Positions 16,741 through 24,980 are shown, counted from the first letter of the stretch. The stretch: 64,000 nt of DNA from Candidatus Polarisedimenticolaceae bacterium (GCA_021648685.1 JAKISI010000002.1:42442-106441), one strand, 5' to 3'. Notes: generated by a model from the sequence alone, not told the origin. Numbers and translations: made by a program.

Positions 16741-17495
16741 GCATAGAGCTCACCCAAATCATCAAAAGCCTGCTGCTGCCACCCGGTGGCCTCATCCTGC
16801 TGGGGCTGCTAGGGCTTGTACTGATGAGCAGACGGCTTGGCAAGCTACTGGTTTTTCTGAGCCTGCTGGGCTTCTATACGCTCAGTACCCCATTCCTCTC
16901 CGGCCTGCTGATCTCAGGGCTGGAGACCTACCCGGCACTCTCGACCAGAGAGGCCAGGAGATCCGGTGCGCAGGCCATTGTCGTACTGGGCGGCGGCCGC
17001 TATCTGGATGCCCCCGAGTATGGTGGAGACAGCATCCGATCCCTGCATCTGGAGCGGCTGCGCTATGCCGCCTGGCTGGCACAGCGCACGGGGCTGCCCA
17101 TCATCCCCAGTGGCGGGGTCGTCATCACCGAGGGAGCGCCAGAGGCCTGGCTGGCACGAGATATATTGAAGAACGAATTCAACGTAAAGATTGCCGCCGT
17201 CGAAGATGTCAGTCGCAACACACGCGAAAATGCCCAATTGACAAAAATGGTGCTGGACCGGCTGGGGATCAACCGCATCCTGCTAGTCACCCACGCCTGG
17301 CACATGCCACGAGCCATGGAGGCGATGATAAAGGCCGGAGTGAATGCACAACCTGCCCCCACCTCATTCCAGTACAAAGATGATGACAAAAAGCACTTTC
17401 TGGACTGGCTGCCGGATGCCAGCGCTTTTTTAGTCAGCTACTGGGCAATACATGAGTATGTGGGGCGGCTTTGGTACCGGGTAACAGAAAAATAA
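16737..17495 (+). CDS. DUF218 (YdcF/ElyC-like) membrane protein
   Basis: A 252-residue protein with two N-terminal membrane segments (about 8-28 and 36-56) and a DUF218 domain. The domain shows [10 protein letters not shown] (about 80), RNTRENA (about 160) and [11 protein letters not shown] (about 184), as in E. coli ElyC, YdcF and SanA. ElyC influences cell envelope integrity, though its reaction is not established. The start overlaps the lipA stop (ATGA), so it is the last gene of that operon. Confidence 0.85.
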   Translation: MSIELTQIIKSLLLPPGGLILLGLLGLVLMSRRLGKLLVFLSLLGFYTLSTPFLSGLLISGLETYPALSTREARRSGAQAIVVLGGGRYLDAPEYGGDSIRSLHLERLRYAAWLAQRTGLPIIPSGGVVITEGAPEAWLARDILKNEFNVKIAAVEDVSRNTRENAQLTKMVLDRLGINRILLVTHAWHMPRAMEAMIKAGVNAQPAPTSFQYKDDDKKHFLDWLPDASAFLVSYWAIHEYVGRLWYRVTEK

Positions 17496-17532
17496 GGATA
17501 TGAAAAAACTCGACAATCTACTATGTTTATGC

Positions 17533-17562
17533 TTGACATCCAGTCGCATATTCACAGATAAT
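17533..17562 (+). promoter_or_regulatory. Sigma-70 promoter of the small SAP-type gene
   Basis: TTGACA at 17533-17538 and GATAAT at 17557-17562 with an 18-base spacer. Transcription would start about 17570, leaving a 68-base leader that ends in a strong ribosome binding site (TAAGGAG) before the ATG at 17638. Confidence 0.7.
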
Positions 17563-17637
17563 TGCCGGTTTTTTTGCGGTGAACTGTCCTATCCGTGAGG
17601 GCAAATATTGTCCGCAGACAGGTTAAGGAGAAACAGC

Positions 17638-17838
17638 ATGAAAATGAAAGAGATTCGTATCATAGCCAAAGCCCAGGGGGTAAAACCACTGCGGCGCACC
17701 AAGGCTGGCCTGATTAAATCCATCCAGCTACAGGAAGGGAACTTTGATTGCTTCGCTTCAGCGCGTCAGCAGACCTGCAGCCAGACAGACTGCCTTTGGC
17801 GTGATGACTGCTTTGCACAGGCAAGCAAAGCAGCCTAG
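17638..17838 (+). CDS. Small SAP-like, cysteine-containing protein
   Basis: A 66-residue basic protein with a clear promoter and a strong Shine-Dalgarno sequence 7-8 bases before the ATG, so it is likely well expressed. The first half (MKEIRIIAKAQGVKPLRRTK) reads like a SAP-type helix-extended-helix nucleic-acid-binding motif. The second half has four cysteines, one in CFAS and three in TCSQTDCLWRDDC, which could bind metal. Similar small SAP proteins ending in a CLWRxxC motif occur in other Gammaproteobacteria and sulfate reducers, from memory; function unknown. Its TAG stop is inside the terminal repeat of the MITE-like element at 17834, so the native C-terminus may have been altered. Confidence 0.75.
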   Translation: MKMKEIRIIAKAQGVKPLRRTKAGLIKSIQLQEGNFDCFASARQQTCSQTDCLWRDDCFAQASKAA

Positions 17839-17945
17839 TACATCAACCACATTATATTGGCGGATAAAGAGTACGGCCAAGAGTGATGGAATAGCTCAAT
17901 CTAAAGCGCTGCTATCCGTCAATATAACCTGGACGGTGTACTAGG
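17834..17945. mobile_element. MITE-like element with 33-base terminal inverted repeats
   Basis: The left arm (17834-17866) and right arm (17913-17945) are inverted copies matching at about 27 of 33 positions. Both begin CCTAGTACA, and both contain a TATATTGRCGGATA block at the inner end. No coding sequence lies between. Just beyond the right end, 17949-17960 repeats the inner CCGTCCAGGTTA, which makes a second perfect 12-base palindrome with 17925-17936. The CTAG at each tip could be a target duplication. The left tip supplies the stop codon of the small SAP-type gene. Confidence 0.7.
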
Positions 17946-18001
17946 AGGCCGTCCAGGTTACTCCAAGGGAAGTTTAGAAAATTATTCGTGCGCAATAAAA
18001 A

Positions 18002-18030
18002 AGCGCCTTCTTCTGGAAGGCGCTTTTTTT
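18002..18030. terminator. Bidirectional terminator between the SAP-type gene and rpmE
   Basis: The stem AGCGCCTTC/GAAGGCGCT with a 5-base loop is flanked by A7 on the left and T7 on the right, so it can end transcription from both sides. The rpmE stop codon is 27 bases to the right. Confidence 0.9.
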
Positions 18031-18056
18031 ATAAAGCCAGCGTGCCGGGACTGGGG

Positions 18057-18257
18057 TCAGCGGGCATACCGTTTGCGGAATTTGTCAACGCGACCGGCGG
18101 TGTCCATCATCTTCTGCTTGCCGGTATAGAAAGGGTGACAGGCTGAGCAGACTTCGATGTGTAGATCCTTACCCAGTGTGGAAGAGGTGGTGAACTCATT
18201 ACCACAGCTGCAGTTCACTTTGATCTCATTGTATTCAGGGTGGATATCCGCTTTCAT
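18057..18257 (-). CDS. rpmE: Ribosomal protein bL31 (zinc-binding form)
   Basis: A 66-residue large-subunit protein bridging the ribosomal subunits. The cysteine pairs CSC (residues 16 and 18) and CSAC (37 and 40) are kept, so this is the zinc-containing C+ form and not the zinc-free YkgM-type paralogue. The C-terminus has the usual [10 protein letters not shown]. It is monocistronic, with a short structured leader at 18258-18305. Confidence 0.97.
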   Translation of the reverse strand: MKADIHPEYNEIKVNCSCGNEFTTSSTLGKDLHIEVCSACHPFYTGKQKMMDTAGRVDKFRKRYAR

Positions 18258-18305
18258 GTTCGCCTCAAAAAAATAACCTATTCTCCCGCACTATTGCGGG
18301 GAAAA
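18258..18305 (-). promoter_or_regulatory. Possible bL31 autoregulatory leader
   Basis: The 5' untranslated region of rpmE contains a hairpin, CCCGCA/TGCGGG around a 4-base loop (18285-18300), about 28 bases before the start codon, followed by a U-rich run and the GAGG ribosome binding site. bL31 is known to repress its own mRNA in E. coli through a leader structure. Whether this hairpin plays that part here is inference. Confidence 0.4.
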
Positions 18306-18351
18306 CCGCGCATATTAGGCTAATATCGTGCTGGGCGCAAGAGCGAATGGC

Positions 18352-18726
18352 TCAGCAGTCCGGGCGAAGGGGTATGACCTGCGCCTGATGTGGGCGGGGC
18401 TTAGCCGTGTGGTTTCCCGCCTCACAGGATTCAGTCAGGCTGTGGAGATGGCTGGTAAGGCTCTCTTCGCCTACCAGCGTCTCCCACATCATGCGAGAGA
18501 TCCGGATGCAGGCCCCCATGGGTGATTTAGAGAGGCGGCGCTCCTGATCAATACGCCACTGGAGGCAGCGCAGGCGCTCCCGGTTCTTCTCAGGAGCTGA
18601 TGCAATAATCTCTTCGATAGCCACCAGACGCATGGATTCAAAGGTGTCGGCATCCTGTTGAGCAATCTTCATCCACTGCTCAAAATCCACTGCCTGAAGG
18701 TTTGTCTGGGACTCTTTTTCCGTCAT
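18352..18726 (-). CDS. DUF3135 family protein
   Basis: The start at 18726 (MTEKESQ) gives 124 residues; a longer start at 18759 adds 11 less typical residues. The core shows the DUF3135 pattern: FEQWMKIAQQDADTFESMR, then LRCLQWRIDQERRLSKSPMGA and CIRISRMMWE. These are small cytoplasmic helical proteins of unknown function, common in Gammaproteobacteria. It stands alone between rpmE and phoH on the same strand. Confidence 0.8.
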   Translation of the reverse strand: MTEKESQTNLQAVDFEQWMKIAQQDADTFESMRLVAIEEIIASAPEKNRERLRCLQWRIDQERRLSKSPMGACIRISRMMWETLVGEESLTSHLHSLTESCEAGNHTAKPRPHQAQVIPLRPDC

Positions 18727-19026
18727 TGACCAGCGACCATTTTCAGCTACAAAAAACACGCAACCACACTAACTTAAGAGGTGATTTCACCCTAGCATGG
18801 TGTCTCTTGTTTGTCTTGCAGAAGGAAAGGCCTGAAAAGAGAGATGTGCAGATAACCCATTGTAATTGCTAAGTTATTCTTAAATAGGCGCTGGATTCAC
18901 AGGAACCAAAGGCCTTTTTTAAGACTATAAGCGGCGTAATTCAAGAGCTGGTTAGAGAATAATCCAGGCGTCATGAATAGCCAGAAATATCTTTGATAAC
19001 AATACAAACGAGCTGGCTTATAATCT
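18727..19026. other. Gap between the DUF3135 gene and phoH
   Basis: About 300 bases with no convincing gene or hairpin. It must contain the promoter of the DUF3135 gene and the 3' end of the phoH transcript. Confidence 0.3.
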
Positions 19027-20436
19027 TCAAAGGTTCTCTGATGCAAACTCAGCCAGTCTTGAGCGTTCACCCTGTATCAGGGTGATGTGGCCGCTGTGGT
19101 TCCAGCTTTTGAAACGATCCACTGTATAGGTGAGGCCGGAGGTGGTTTCAGTAAGATAGGGTGTGTCGATCTGGCCGATGTTGCCGAGGCAGATGACTTT
19201 GGTGCCGGGGCCTGCGCGGGTGATGAGGGTCTTCATCTGTTTGGCGGTTAGATTTTGGGCTTCATCAATGATGATGTATTTGTTGAGAAAGGTGCGCCCA
19301 CGCATGAAATTCAGGGAGTGGATGCGGATGCGATTGCGCAGCAGGTCATCGGTTGCCGCACGACCCCATTCACCGCCTTCGGTCTGTGTCAGTACCTCCA
19401 GGTTATCTTTCAGTGCGCCCATCCAGGGCGCCATCTTCTCCTCTTCGGTGCCGGGCAGGAAGCCGATGTCCTCACCCACAGGTACGGTTGCACGGGTCAT
19501 GATGATTTCGTGGTAGATATTCTGATCCAGAACCTGAGCCAGCCCTGCAGCCAGGGTCAACAGTGTTTTGCCGGTACCGGCTATGCCGAGCAGTGAGACA
19601 AAATCCAGATCCTGATCCAGCAGCATATTGAGTGCGAAATTTTGCTCTCGATTGCGTGCATTGATCCCCCATACGGAGTGCTTTGGGTTGCGATAATCCT
19701 CCAGCAGCTCAATGACGGCGCTATCGCCCTTCAGCTCGCGGACGATGGCCTCAAAGCTGGCATCCCCCTCCATACTCAGGCATTGGCTGACATGCCAGTC
19801 GGCCAGATCCACCCCTGTTACACGATAAAAGGAGTGCCCCTCATTCTGCCATGATTCCAGCTTTTTACTGTGTTCATTCCAAAAGTTGGCAGGCAGTTCA
19901 ATGTGTCCCCGGTAGAGCAGGTTGACATCATCCAGCACCTTGTCATTGCAGTAATCTTCCGCGCGTATGCCCAGGACAGCGGCCTTGATACGCAGGTTGA
20001 TATCTTTGGATACGAGGGTGATGGTGCTGGTTGGGTGCTCTTCCTGTAGCGCCAGTGTGGCCGCCAGGATATTATTGTCAGGGATATGCCCCGGCAGACT
20101 TTCAGGCAGAAGATTGGGCAGATGACGGGTCTGAAAGAAGAGGCGGCCATGTTTGGCACCCTCTGTTGTGGCGCCATTTTCTGGTGCGGGAAGTGGCAAC
20201 CCTCTTTTGATATCGGCCTTGGTTGCGCCCGTCATCAGCTCATCGAGAAAGCGACTGGCCTGACGTGCGTTGCGGGCAACCTCGGATAGCCCCTTCTTGC
20301 CGGCATCCAGCTCCTCAAGCACCACCATGGGGAGGAACAGGTCGTGCTCCATAAACCGAAAGATGGCGGTGGGGTCGTGCATCAGGACATTGGTGTCCAG
20401 TACAAAAAGATGGTGGTCTGCGGATGTTTTGGGCAT
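19027..20436 (-). CDS. PhoH family protein with N-terminal PIN domain
   Basis: A 469-residue PIN-PhoH fusion (PhoH2/YlaK type). The PIN domain (about 8-150) starts FVLDTNVLMHDP and has further acidic positions typical of an RNA-cleaving site. The PhoH ATPase half (about 240-460) has Walker A GIAGTGKTLLTLAAGL and Walker B YIIIDEAQNLT. In mycobacteria such fusions act as ATP-dependent RNA helicase-RNases; the gammaproteobacterial role is less clear. It follows gcvR on the same strand after 8 bases, so the two are probably co-transcribed. Confidence 0.93.
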   Translation of the reverse strand: MPKTSADHHLFVLDTNVLMHDPTAIFRFMEHDLFLPMVVLEELDAGKKGLSEVARNARQASRFLDELMTGATKADIKRGLPLPAPENGATTEGAKHGRLFFQTRHLPNLLPESLPGHIPDNNILAATLALQEEHPTSTITLVSKDINLRIKAAVLGIRAEDYCNDKVLDDVNLLYRGHIELPANFWNEHSKKLESWQNEGHSFYRVTGVDLADWHVSQCLSMEGDASFEAIVRELKGDSAVIELLEDYRNPKHSVWGINARNREQNFALNMLLDQDLDFVSLLGIAGTGKTLLTLAAGLAQVLDQNIYHEIIMTRATVPVGEDIGFLPGTEEEKMAPWMGALKDNLEVLTQTEGGEWGRAATDDLLRNRIRIHSLNFMRGRTFLNKYIIIDEAQNLTAKQMKTLITRAGPGTKVICLGNIGQIDTPYLTETTSGLTYTVDRFKSWNHSGHITLIQGERSRLAEFASENL

Positions 20437-20444
20437 CTCTCCCC

Positions 20445-20984
20445 CTAGCCTTTAATGGGATCCAGTGCAGCGTCCAGATTCATCGAGTCACAAAACTCCA
20501 GGAAGTCGCCGCGCAGTTCGGCAATGTGCATCTCTGCCGGGATGCCAATGCTCATGTGAACGGAAAACATCGGGGTGCCGGTGTGTGCAGCTGCATAGCT
20601 GCTGGTGACCAGATCTTCAATATTGATATTACGTTTAGAGAAAAAGTTGGCCAGGTGGTGCACAATACCGGGGTGATCCATGGCTACAACGTCGATGGCA
20701 TAGGGCAGGGTTTTGCTGTCGGATTGGCGCTCGTCCGTACGTTTTGAAATGATGGTGAGCCCCAGCTTCTTGCCCTGTTTTGGCAGGGCGTCTTCCAGCT
20801 TTGTCAGTGTGTTCCAGTTGCCTTCTACCATCAGCAGGATGGCAAATTCCCCCCCCAGAACCGTCATGCGGCTATCTACAATATTGCACTCATCTTCCAG
20901 AATGATTTTACTTAATTGATCGACGATGCCGGGGCGATCTCTCCCCAGAGCCGATATGACCAGATAATTTTTTTTTGCGGGCAT
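20445..20984 (-). CDS. gcvR: Glycine cleavage system transcriptional repressor-like protein (tandem ACT)
   Basis: A 179-residue cytoplasmic protein with two ACT domains: the first begins YLVISALGRDRPGIVDQLS (about 7-25), the second AIDVVAMDHPGIVHHLANFF (about 95-114). This is the GcvR layout. In E. coli GcvR binds glycine and blocks the activator GcvA. No gcv genes are in the window, so the regulatory target is not shown here. It is divergent from dapA across 200 bases. Confidence 0.85.
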   Translation of the reverse strand: MPAKKNYLVISALGRDRPGIVDQLSKIILEDECNIVDSRMTVLGGEFAILLMVEGNWNTLTKLEDALPKQGKKLGLTIISKRTDERQSDSKTLPYAIDVVAMDHPGIVHHLANFFSKRNINIEDLVTSSYAAAHTGTPMFSVHMSIGIPAEMHIAELRGDFLEFCDSMNLDAALDPIKG

Positions 20985-21185
20985 GTTTTATCTCACTGCA
21001 GGTTGGTGATCTGTTCTGATCGCGCTGTTTTCTCTACAGGCTCAGTGTAGTCGGTTTTAATTTCAGAGGCTGAAATTATGGGCTTTTGCAGGCGGTTATG
21101 CCAGTTGAAAAATGTATCGTTTGGCACTGTTTCTGAAAGCACTGTAGAATTGCATGTTTAGCCTGATTTTATTTGGAGTCTGTGC

Positions 21186-22061
21186 ATGTTTCAGGGCAGT
21201 ATCGTTGCATTGGTTACACCCATGCGTGAGGATGGCAGCCTGGATGAGGCGAGCCTGCGGAGTCTGGTTGACTGGCATATCGAGCAGGGTACCGATGGTC
21301 TTGTGGCCGTAGGCACCACGGGTGAATGCCCGACGCTGGATGAGGATGAGCACTGCCAGGTCATTGCCAGGGTGGTTGAGTTTGCAGCCGGACGCATCCC
21401 GGTTATTGCCGGTACCGGCTCAAACTCCACGAAAGAGGCAATTGGCCTGACCCGGCGAGCTAAAGAGGTTGGTGCTGATGCATCTCTGCTGGTCTCACCT
21501 TATTACAACAAACCCACACAGGAGGGGCTCTATCTGCATCACAAGCTGATTGCAGAGCAGGTGGACATCCCCCAGATCCTCTACAACGTGCCGGGGCGCA
21601 CCGTGTGTGATCTGTTGCCAGAGACGGCGGCCCGGCTCTCGAAGATCGATAATATTGTCGGTATCAAGGAGGCCACGGGTGATCTGGCTCGCGTCACCCG
21701 GATCAAACAGCTGTGCGGAGAGGGTTTTGCCATCTACAGCGGCGATGATGCGACGGCCCGTGAGCTGCTGCTGCTGGGTGGCGATGGGGTGATCTCAGTG
21801 ACGGCCAATGTGGTGCCAGCGCTGATGCGCAGGATGTGTGCCGCCGCATTGGCAGGTGACAGAGCAGAGGCGGAGCGCCTTGATGCCAAGATGGCCGCAC
21901 TGCACTGCGACCTGTTCCTTGAGGCCAACCCCATCCCGGTAAAATGGGCGATGAGTGAGCTGGGGCGGATTTCGGAAGGCATCCGGCTGCCACTGACATG
22001 GCTCTCTCATCAACACCATGAAGCGGTACGGCAAGCGATGCGGAAAGCAGGCGCAATTTAA
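21186..22061 (+). CDS. dapA: 4-hydroxy-tetrahydrodipicolinate synthase
   Basis: Condenses pyruvate and aspartate semialdehyde in the first step of the lysine/diaminopimelate branch. The 291 residues form a TIM barrel with GTTGECPTL (about 43-51), Tyr in LYNVPGRT (about 132) and the Schiff-base Lys in GIKEATGDL (about 161). bamC follows, the conserved gammaproteobacterial dapA-bamC (nlpB) order. A structured terminator-like region lies between them. Confidence 0.97.
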   Translation: MFQGSIVALVTPMREDGSLDEASLRSLVDWHIEQGTDGLVAVGTTGECPTLDEDEHCQVIARVVEFAAGRIPVIAGTGSNSTKEAIGLTRRAKEVGADASLLVSPYYNKPTQEGLYLHHKLIAEQVDIPQILYNVPGRTVCDLLPETAARLSKIDNIVGIKEATGDLARVTRIKQLCGEGFAIYSGDDATARELLLLGGDGVISVTANVVPALMRRMCAAALAGDRAEAERLDAKMAALHCDLFLEANPIPVKWAMSELGRISEGIRLPLTWLSHQHHEAVRQAMRKAGAI

Positions 22062-22078
22062 TCTCTTGGGGTTCAATT

Positions 22079-22147
22079 CCCCGCCGCTTGCGGCATTTAG
22101 ATTATGAGAGTGACTAATATCCCGTCCGTTTGTGGCGGGGGTTTTTA
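22079..22147 (+). terminator. Structured region after dapA, possible terminator
   Basis: CCCCGCC at 22079 pairs with GGCGGGG at 22134, just before GTTTTTATTT; a small GCCGC/GCGGC hairpin sits inside the left part. The long loop makes this a weak terminator candidate, or a decayed REP-like palindrome. Confidence 0.45.
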
Positions 22148-22169
22148 TTTAATTTCACGGTAACTTAAT

Positions 22170-23291
22170 ATGTTTGTCAGATGGACAAAGATCCTTGCTG
22201 TCTTAATGGTCTCCAGCCTTACCGGCTGTAGCATGATGCCTGATGTCAGCAAGTATCTGCCCGACCGCAAGGTCGACTATAAAAAAGAGAAACAGGCGGA
22301 GGAGAATCTGGAGATCCCCCCGGATCTGACTAAAGGCTCTATCGAGGGGGCTGATATGGCCTCCGGTACCACGTCATCGGGGGCTGCAACCTATTCGGAT
22401 TATGTGGATGAGCGGAAGCGCGCTACTCCTGCCAGTGGCGCTGCGGGAGGTGCCAGGGTTCTGCCCCGGATTGAAGATATTACGGTAAAACGGGATGGCG
22501 ACCAGCGCTGGCTCGTGGTGCGGGCATCGGCTGATGAGGTCTGGCACAAGATCATCTCCTTCTGGCAGGAGAACAAGATTCCGTTGCTGGAGCAGAACCC
22601 TTTAGTGGGCATAATGCGTACCCGCTGGATCGAACATCGCGCAGATAGCAAAACGGCTGCAACCCGCGACCAGTACCGGGTGCGGCTGGAAGAGGGTGAA
22701 GAGACGGGCGTTACAGAGGTCTATCTGACACACCGTGGCATGGAGCAGCAGTTCATTAAAGATGGAACGGATGGCGATGGGCGGCCTGTCTGGGCGATGC
22801 GTCCGGCAGACCATGGGCTGGAAGCCGAGATGTTGCGCCGCATGATGCTCTTTTTTGGCCTCTCCAATCAGCGTGCCAGCCAGGATCTGGCAAAAGCGGA
22901 TATCCACAAACACCGCTCTGAGCTGTTGCAGGAGCAGGGTCAGTCCGAACTTGAGATTGCAGAGGAGTTTCCCCGGGCATGGCGCATCATTGGCATAGCG
23001 CTGGATCGTGGTGGCTTTGCTGTAGAGGATCGGGATCGTGCCAAAGGCATCTACTATGTCCGCTACAATGACCCTACGCACAGTGAAGAGAAGAAAAAAG
23101 GCATCCTCTCCAAGCTGGCATTCTGGCGAGATGATGACCATGATGATTTTGATAAAGAGACGCAATATCAGGTCAAACTGCAGAAAAAGGGTGAGGCCAC
23201 CCGCGTAACCATCCAGAATGATGACGGGGTGCGCAGCAATTCAGATACCGCCAAGCGTATCCTGGTTCTGCTGCATGAGCAGATAAAATAG
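22170..23291 (+). CDS. bamC: Outer membrane protein assembly factor BamC
   Basis: Lipoprotein of the BAM complex, which inserts beta-barrel proteins into the outer membrane. The 373-residue protein has a lipoprotein signal ending SSLTGC (Cys about 20), an unstructured N-terminal lasso that includes LEIPPDLT (about 48-55, the BamD-binding type segment), and two helix-grip domains (about 105-235 and 260-370). Its position after dapA supports the call. Confidence 0.93.
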   Translation: MFVRWTKILAVLMVSSLTGCSMMPDVSKYLPDRKVDYKKEKQAEENLEIPPDLTKGSIEGADMASGTTSSGAATYSDYVDERKRATPASGAAGGARVLPRIEDITVKRDGDQRWLVVRASADEVWHKIISFWQENKIPLLEQNPLVGIMRTRWIEHRADSKTAATRDQYRVRLEEGEETGVTEVYLTHRGMEQQFIKDGTDGDGRPVWAMRPADHGLEAEMLRRMMLFFGLSNQRASQDLAKADIHKHRSELLQEQGQSELEIAEEFPRAWRIIGIALDRGGFAVEDRDRAKGIYYVRYNDPTHSEEKKKGILSKLAFWRDDDHDDFDKETQYQVKLQKKGEATRVTIQNDDGVRSNSDTAKRILVLLHEQIK

Positions 23292-23326
23292 AGCTGCAGC
23301 GTTAGAAAACAGAATGAGTGAGCCGC

Positions 23327-24097
23327 ATGCGTTTCGCCTCTTTAGGTAGCGGCAGCCGGGGCAATGCCACTCTGATTGAAGCGGGAGACACCCGGCTGCT
23401 GGTCGATTGTGGCTTCTCTGCACGAGAGACAGAGCAGCGGCTGGCTCAGCTGGGCGTTGCGGCAGATACCCTGACTGCCCTGCTGGTAACGCACGAACAT
23501 GGCGACCACATTCGTGGCGTGGGAGCCATGGCGCGCCGCCACCAGCTGCCGGTCTGGATGTCGGCAGGCACCCGGCGCAGCCAGCGTTGCGGTGATCTGC
23601 CTCAACTCAACAACTTCAGCTCTTATCAGGCCCCCTTTAGAATTGGAGAGATCCAGATAACCCCCTTCCCTGTGCCGCATGATGCCCGGGAGGCCGTACA
23701 GTTCACCTTCAGCGCCAACCGTCTGAAACTGGGCATGCTGACTGACAGCGGCGCGATAACGCCACATATCGTTGAACGGCTGCAGGGCTGCGATGCGTTG
23801 ATGCTGGAGTGCAATCATGACACCGGCATGCTGGCCAATGGCCCTTATCCACCAAGACTTCAGGCACGGGTGGGTGGCAGCCTGGGGCATCTGAGCAACC
23901 GCCAGGCGGCTGACCTGCTGTGCCGGATTGATCACGGCCGGCTGCACCATCTGATGGCGGTACACCTCAGTGAAAAGAATAATACGCCACAACTTGCCAA
24001 AAAAGCGCTGCTGGGCGTATCCCAAAGGCTCGAAGCCTGTCTGACCCTGTCAGAGCAGGATAGCGCTACAGAGTGGTTGGAACTCAGTTCCTGCTAA
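23327..24097 (+). CDS. Metallo-beta-lactamase fold hydrolase (YycJ/WalJ-like)
   Basis: Starting at the ATG 23327 the protein begins MRFASLGSGSRGNATLIEAG, the usual start of this family; a GTG at 23318 is the alternative. It is 256 residues with the metal site THEHGDH (about 59-65), a later His in VPHDAREAV, Asp in LTDSG, and a His near the end in MAVHLSEKNNTP. YycJ-type proteins are predicted nucleases (5'-exonuclease-like) in the cytoplasm. The next gene starts 5 bases after the stop. Confidence 0.85.
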   Translation: MRFASLGSGSRGNATLIEAGDTRLLVDCGFSARETEQRLAQLGVAADTLTALLVTHEHGDHIRGVGAMARRHQLPVWMSAGTRRSQRCGDLPQLNNFSSYQAPFRIGEIQITPFPVPHDAREAVQFTFSANRLKLGMLTDSGAITPHIVERLQGCDALMLECNHDTGMLANGPYPPRLQARVGGSLGHLSNRQAADLLCRIDHGRLHHLMAVHLSEKNNTPQLAKKALLGVSQRLEACLTLSEQDSATEWLELSSC

Positions 24098-24102
24098 CCG
24101 CC

Positions 24103-24504
24103 ATGGCATCTGTACTCTTTCCCAGCCAATCCCGAACCTTCGTTGGGCAGCGTTGGGTCAGTATCCTGCTGCGAACCCTGCACCTGTTGGGGATAGCCGG
24201 GGTGGGTGGCGGTTATTTCTATGCCTCTGTGGGTGATGGCTGGCTGGGGTTTCTCTACCTGACACTGGCATCTGGCCTGCTCATGATGTCGCTGTCGATC
24301 TGGTCCAATGGCATCTGGTTACTACAGCTGCGTGGGCATGCCGTCCTGCTCAAGGTGCTGTTGCTGACGCTGATGCTGGTGTGGGCTGAGCAGAAAACCG
24401 TGCTGCTTGTGGTCGTGATCATTATCTCTGGATTGATCGCCCATGCACCGGGTGATGTTCGCTACTACTCCATCTTCTATCGCAGGCGTATCGATAAGCT
24501 GTGA
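24103..24504 (+). CDS. Small inner-membrane protein with four predicted helices
   Basis: The ATG at 24103 gives 133 residues; a GTG at 24073 would overlap the previous gene by 25 bases. Hydrophobic segments lie near residues 22-42, 48-68, 77-95 and 97-115, and the C-terminus is a basic cytoplasmic-type tail (YYSIFYRRRIDKL). I do not recognise the family. It follows the hydrolase gene after 5 bases and is probably co-transcribed. Two bases after its stop the palindromic element at 24507 begins. Confidence 0.65.
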   Translation: MASVLFPSQSRTFVGQRWVSILLRTLHLLGIAGVGGGYFYASVGDGWLGFLYLTLASGLLMMSLSIWSNGIWLLQLRGHAVLLKVLLLTLMLVWAEQKTVLLVVVIIISGLIAHAPGDVRYYSIFYRRRIDKL

Positions 24505-24506
24505 TT

Positions 24507-24671
24507 GGGAGGCTGTCCGAGAATAGAAACCACAGTGAGGAAAAACTGGATTTGGCCAGATTCTCCCATTATTTTCGTTAAATATGCCAAATATTTAACG
24601 AAAATAATGAAAAAATCTAACTTAAACCAGCCTCCCCTCACCATTGGATTCCTATTCTCAGACAGCCTCCC
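24507..24671. mobile_element. Palindromic MITE-like element (GGGAGGCTGTCC ends)
   Basis: A 165-base non-coding unit. Its ends are imperfect inverted repeats: GGGAGGCTGTCCGAGAATAG at 24507 and its complement, with one mismatch in the outer 20 bases, ending at 24671; similarity continues inward to about 34 bases. The centre holds a perfect 18-base palindrome (24568-24585 / 24591-24608) around a 5-base loop, AT-rich with TTTCGTTAAAT. A related end is at 11925. This looks like a miniature transposable element, mobilised in trans if at all. Confidence 0.75.
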
Positions 24672-24715
24672 AGCCGCTCATCTATGGCGGCTGCCTGCCG
24701 ATACTTAAATACTAT

Positions 24716-24949
24716 GGGTCTATGTCATATCGAGTGGTTCAATGAATAGACACAGAGACCACGGAGGCCACAGAGCATGAAGGAGTGTAGTAAGGAGCTG
24801 TCAGAAACAGTGATAGGTTATGCTATTGAGGTGCATCGTACATTGGGTGCTGGATTGTTAGAAAACACCTAACAAACGATAACTCTGTGTTCTCAGTGGT
24901 CTCTGTGTCTATGAAAAATAGCTGTCCCCACTCAATATGGCATAGCCCC
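24716..24949. repeat. Nested inverted repeats bracketing a GxxExxY gene remnant
   Basis: An outer pair (24716-24737 and 24928-24949) matches at about 19 of 22 positions. An inner pair (24746-24775 and 24883-24912) matches at about 25 of 30 and consists of the ATAGACACAGAGACCAC type sequence. The inner repeat is the ACAGAGACC-rich flank that, from memory, recurs next to GxxExxY genes in many bacterial phyla. Confidence 0.75.
24777..24872 (+). pseudogene. Truncated GxxExxY family gene
   Basis: A 31-codon reading frame encodes only the first helix of a GxxExxY (PD-(D/E)XK nuclease-like) protein: the ELSETVIGYAIEVHRTLGAG core is followed by LLENT and a stop. Intact members are about 125 residues and continue past LLE with a conserved Tyr-Glu segment. 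The rest of the gene is gone, and the flanking repeat begins 10 bases after the stop. This is a deletion remnant. Confidence 0.75.
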
Positions 24950-24980
24950 AATACTATCAATGATCCCGCAGGAGTACCCC

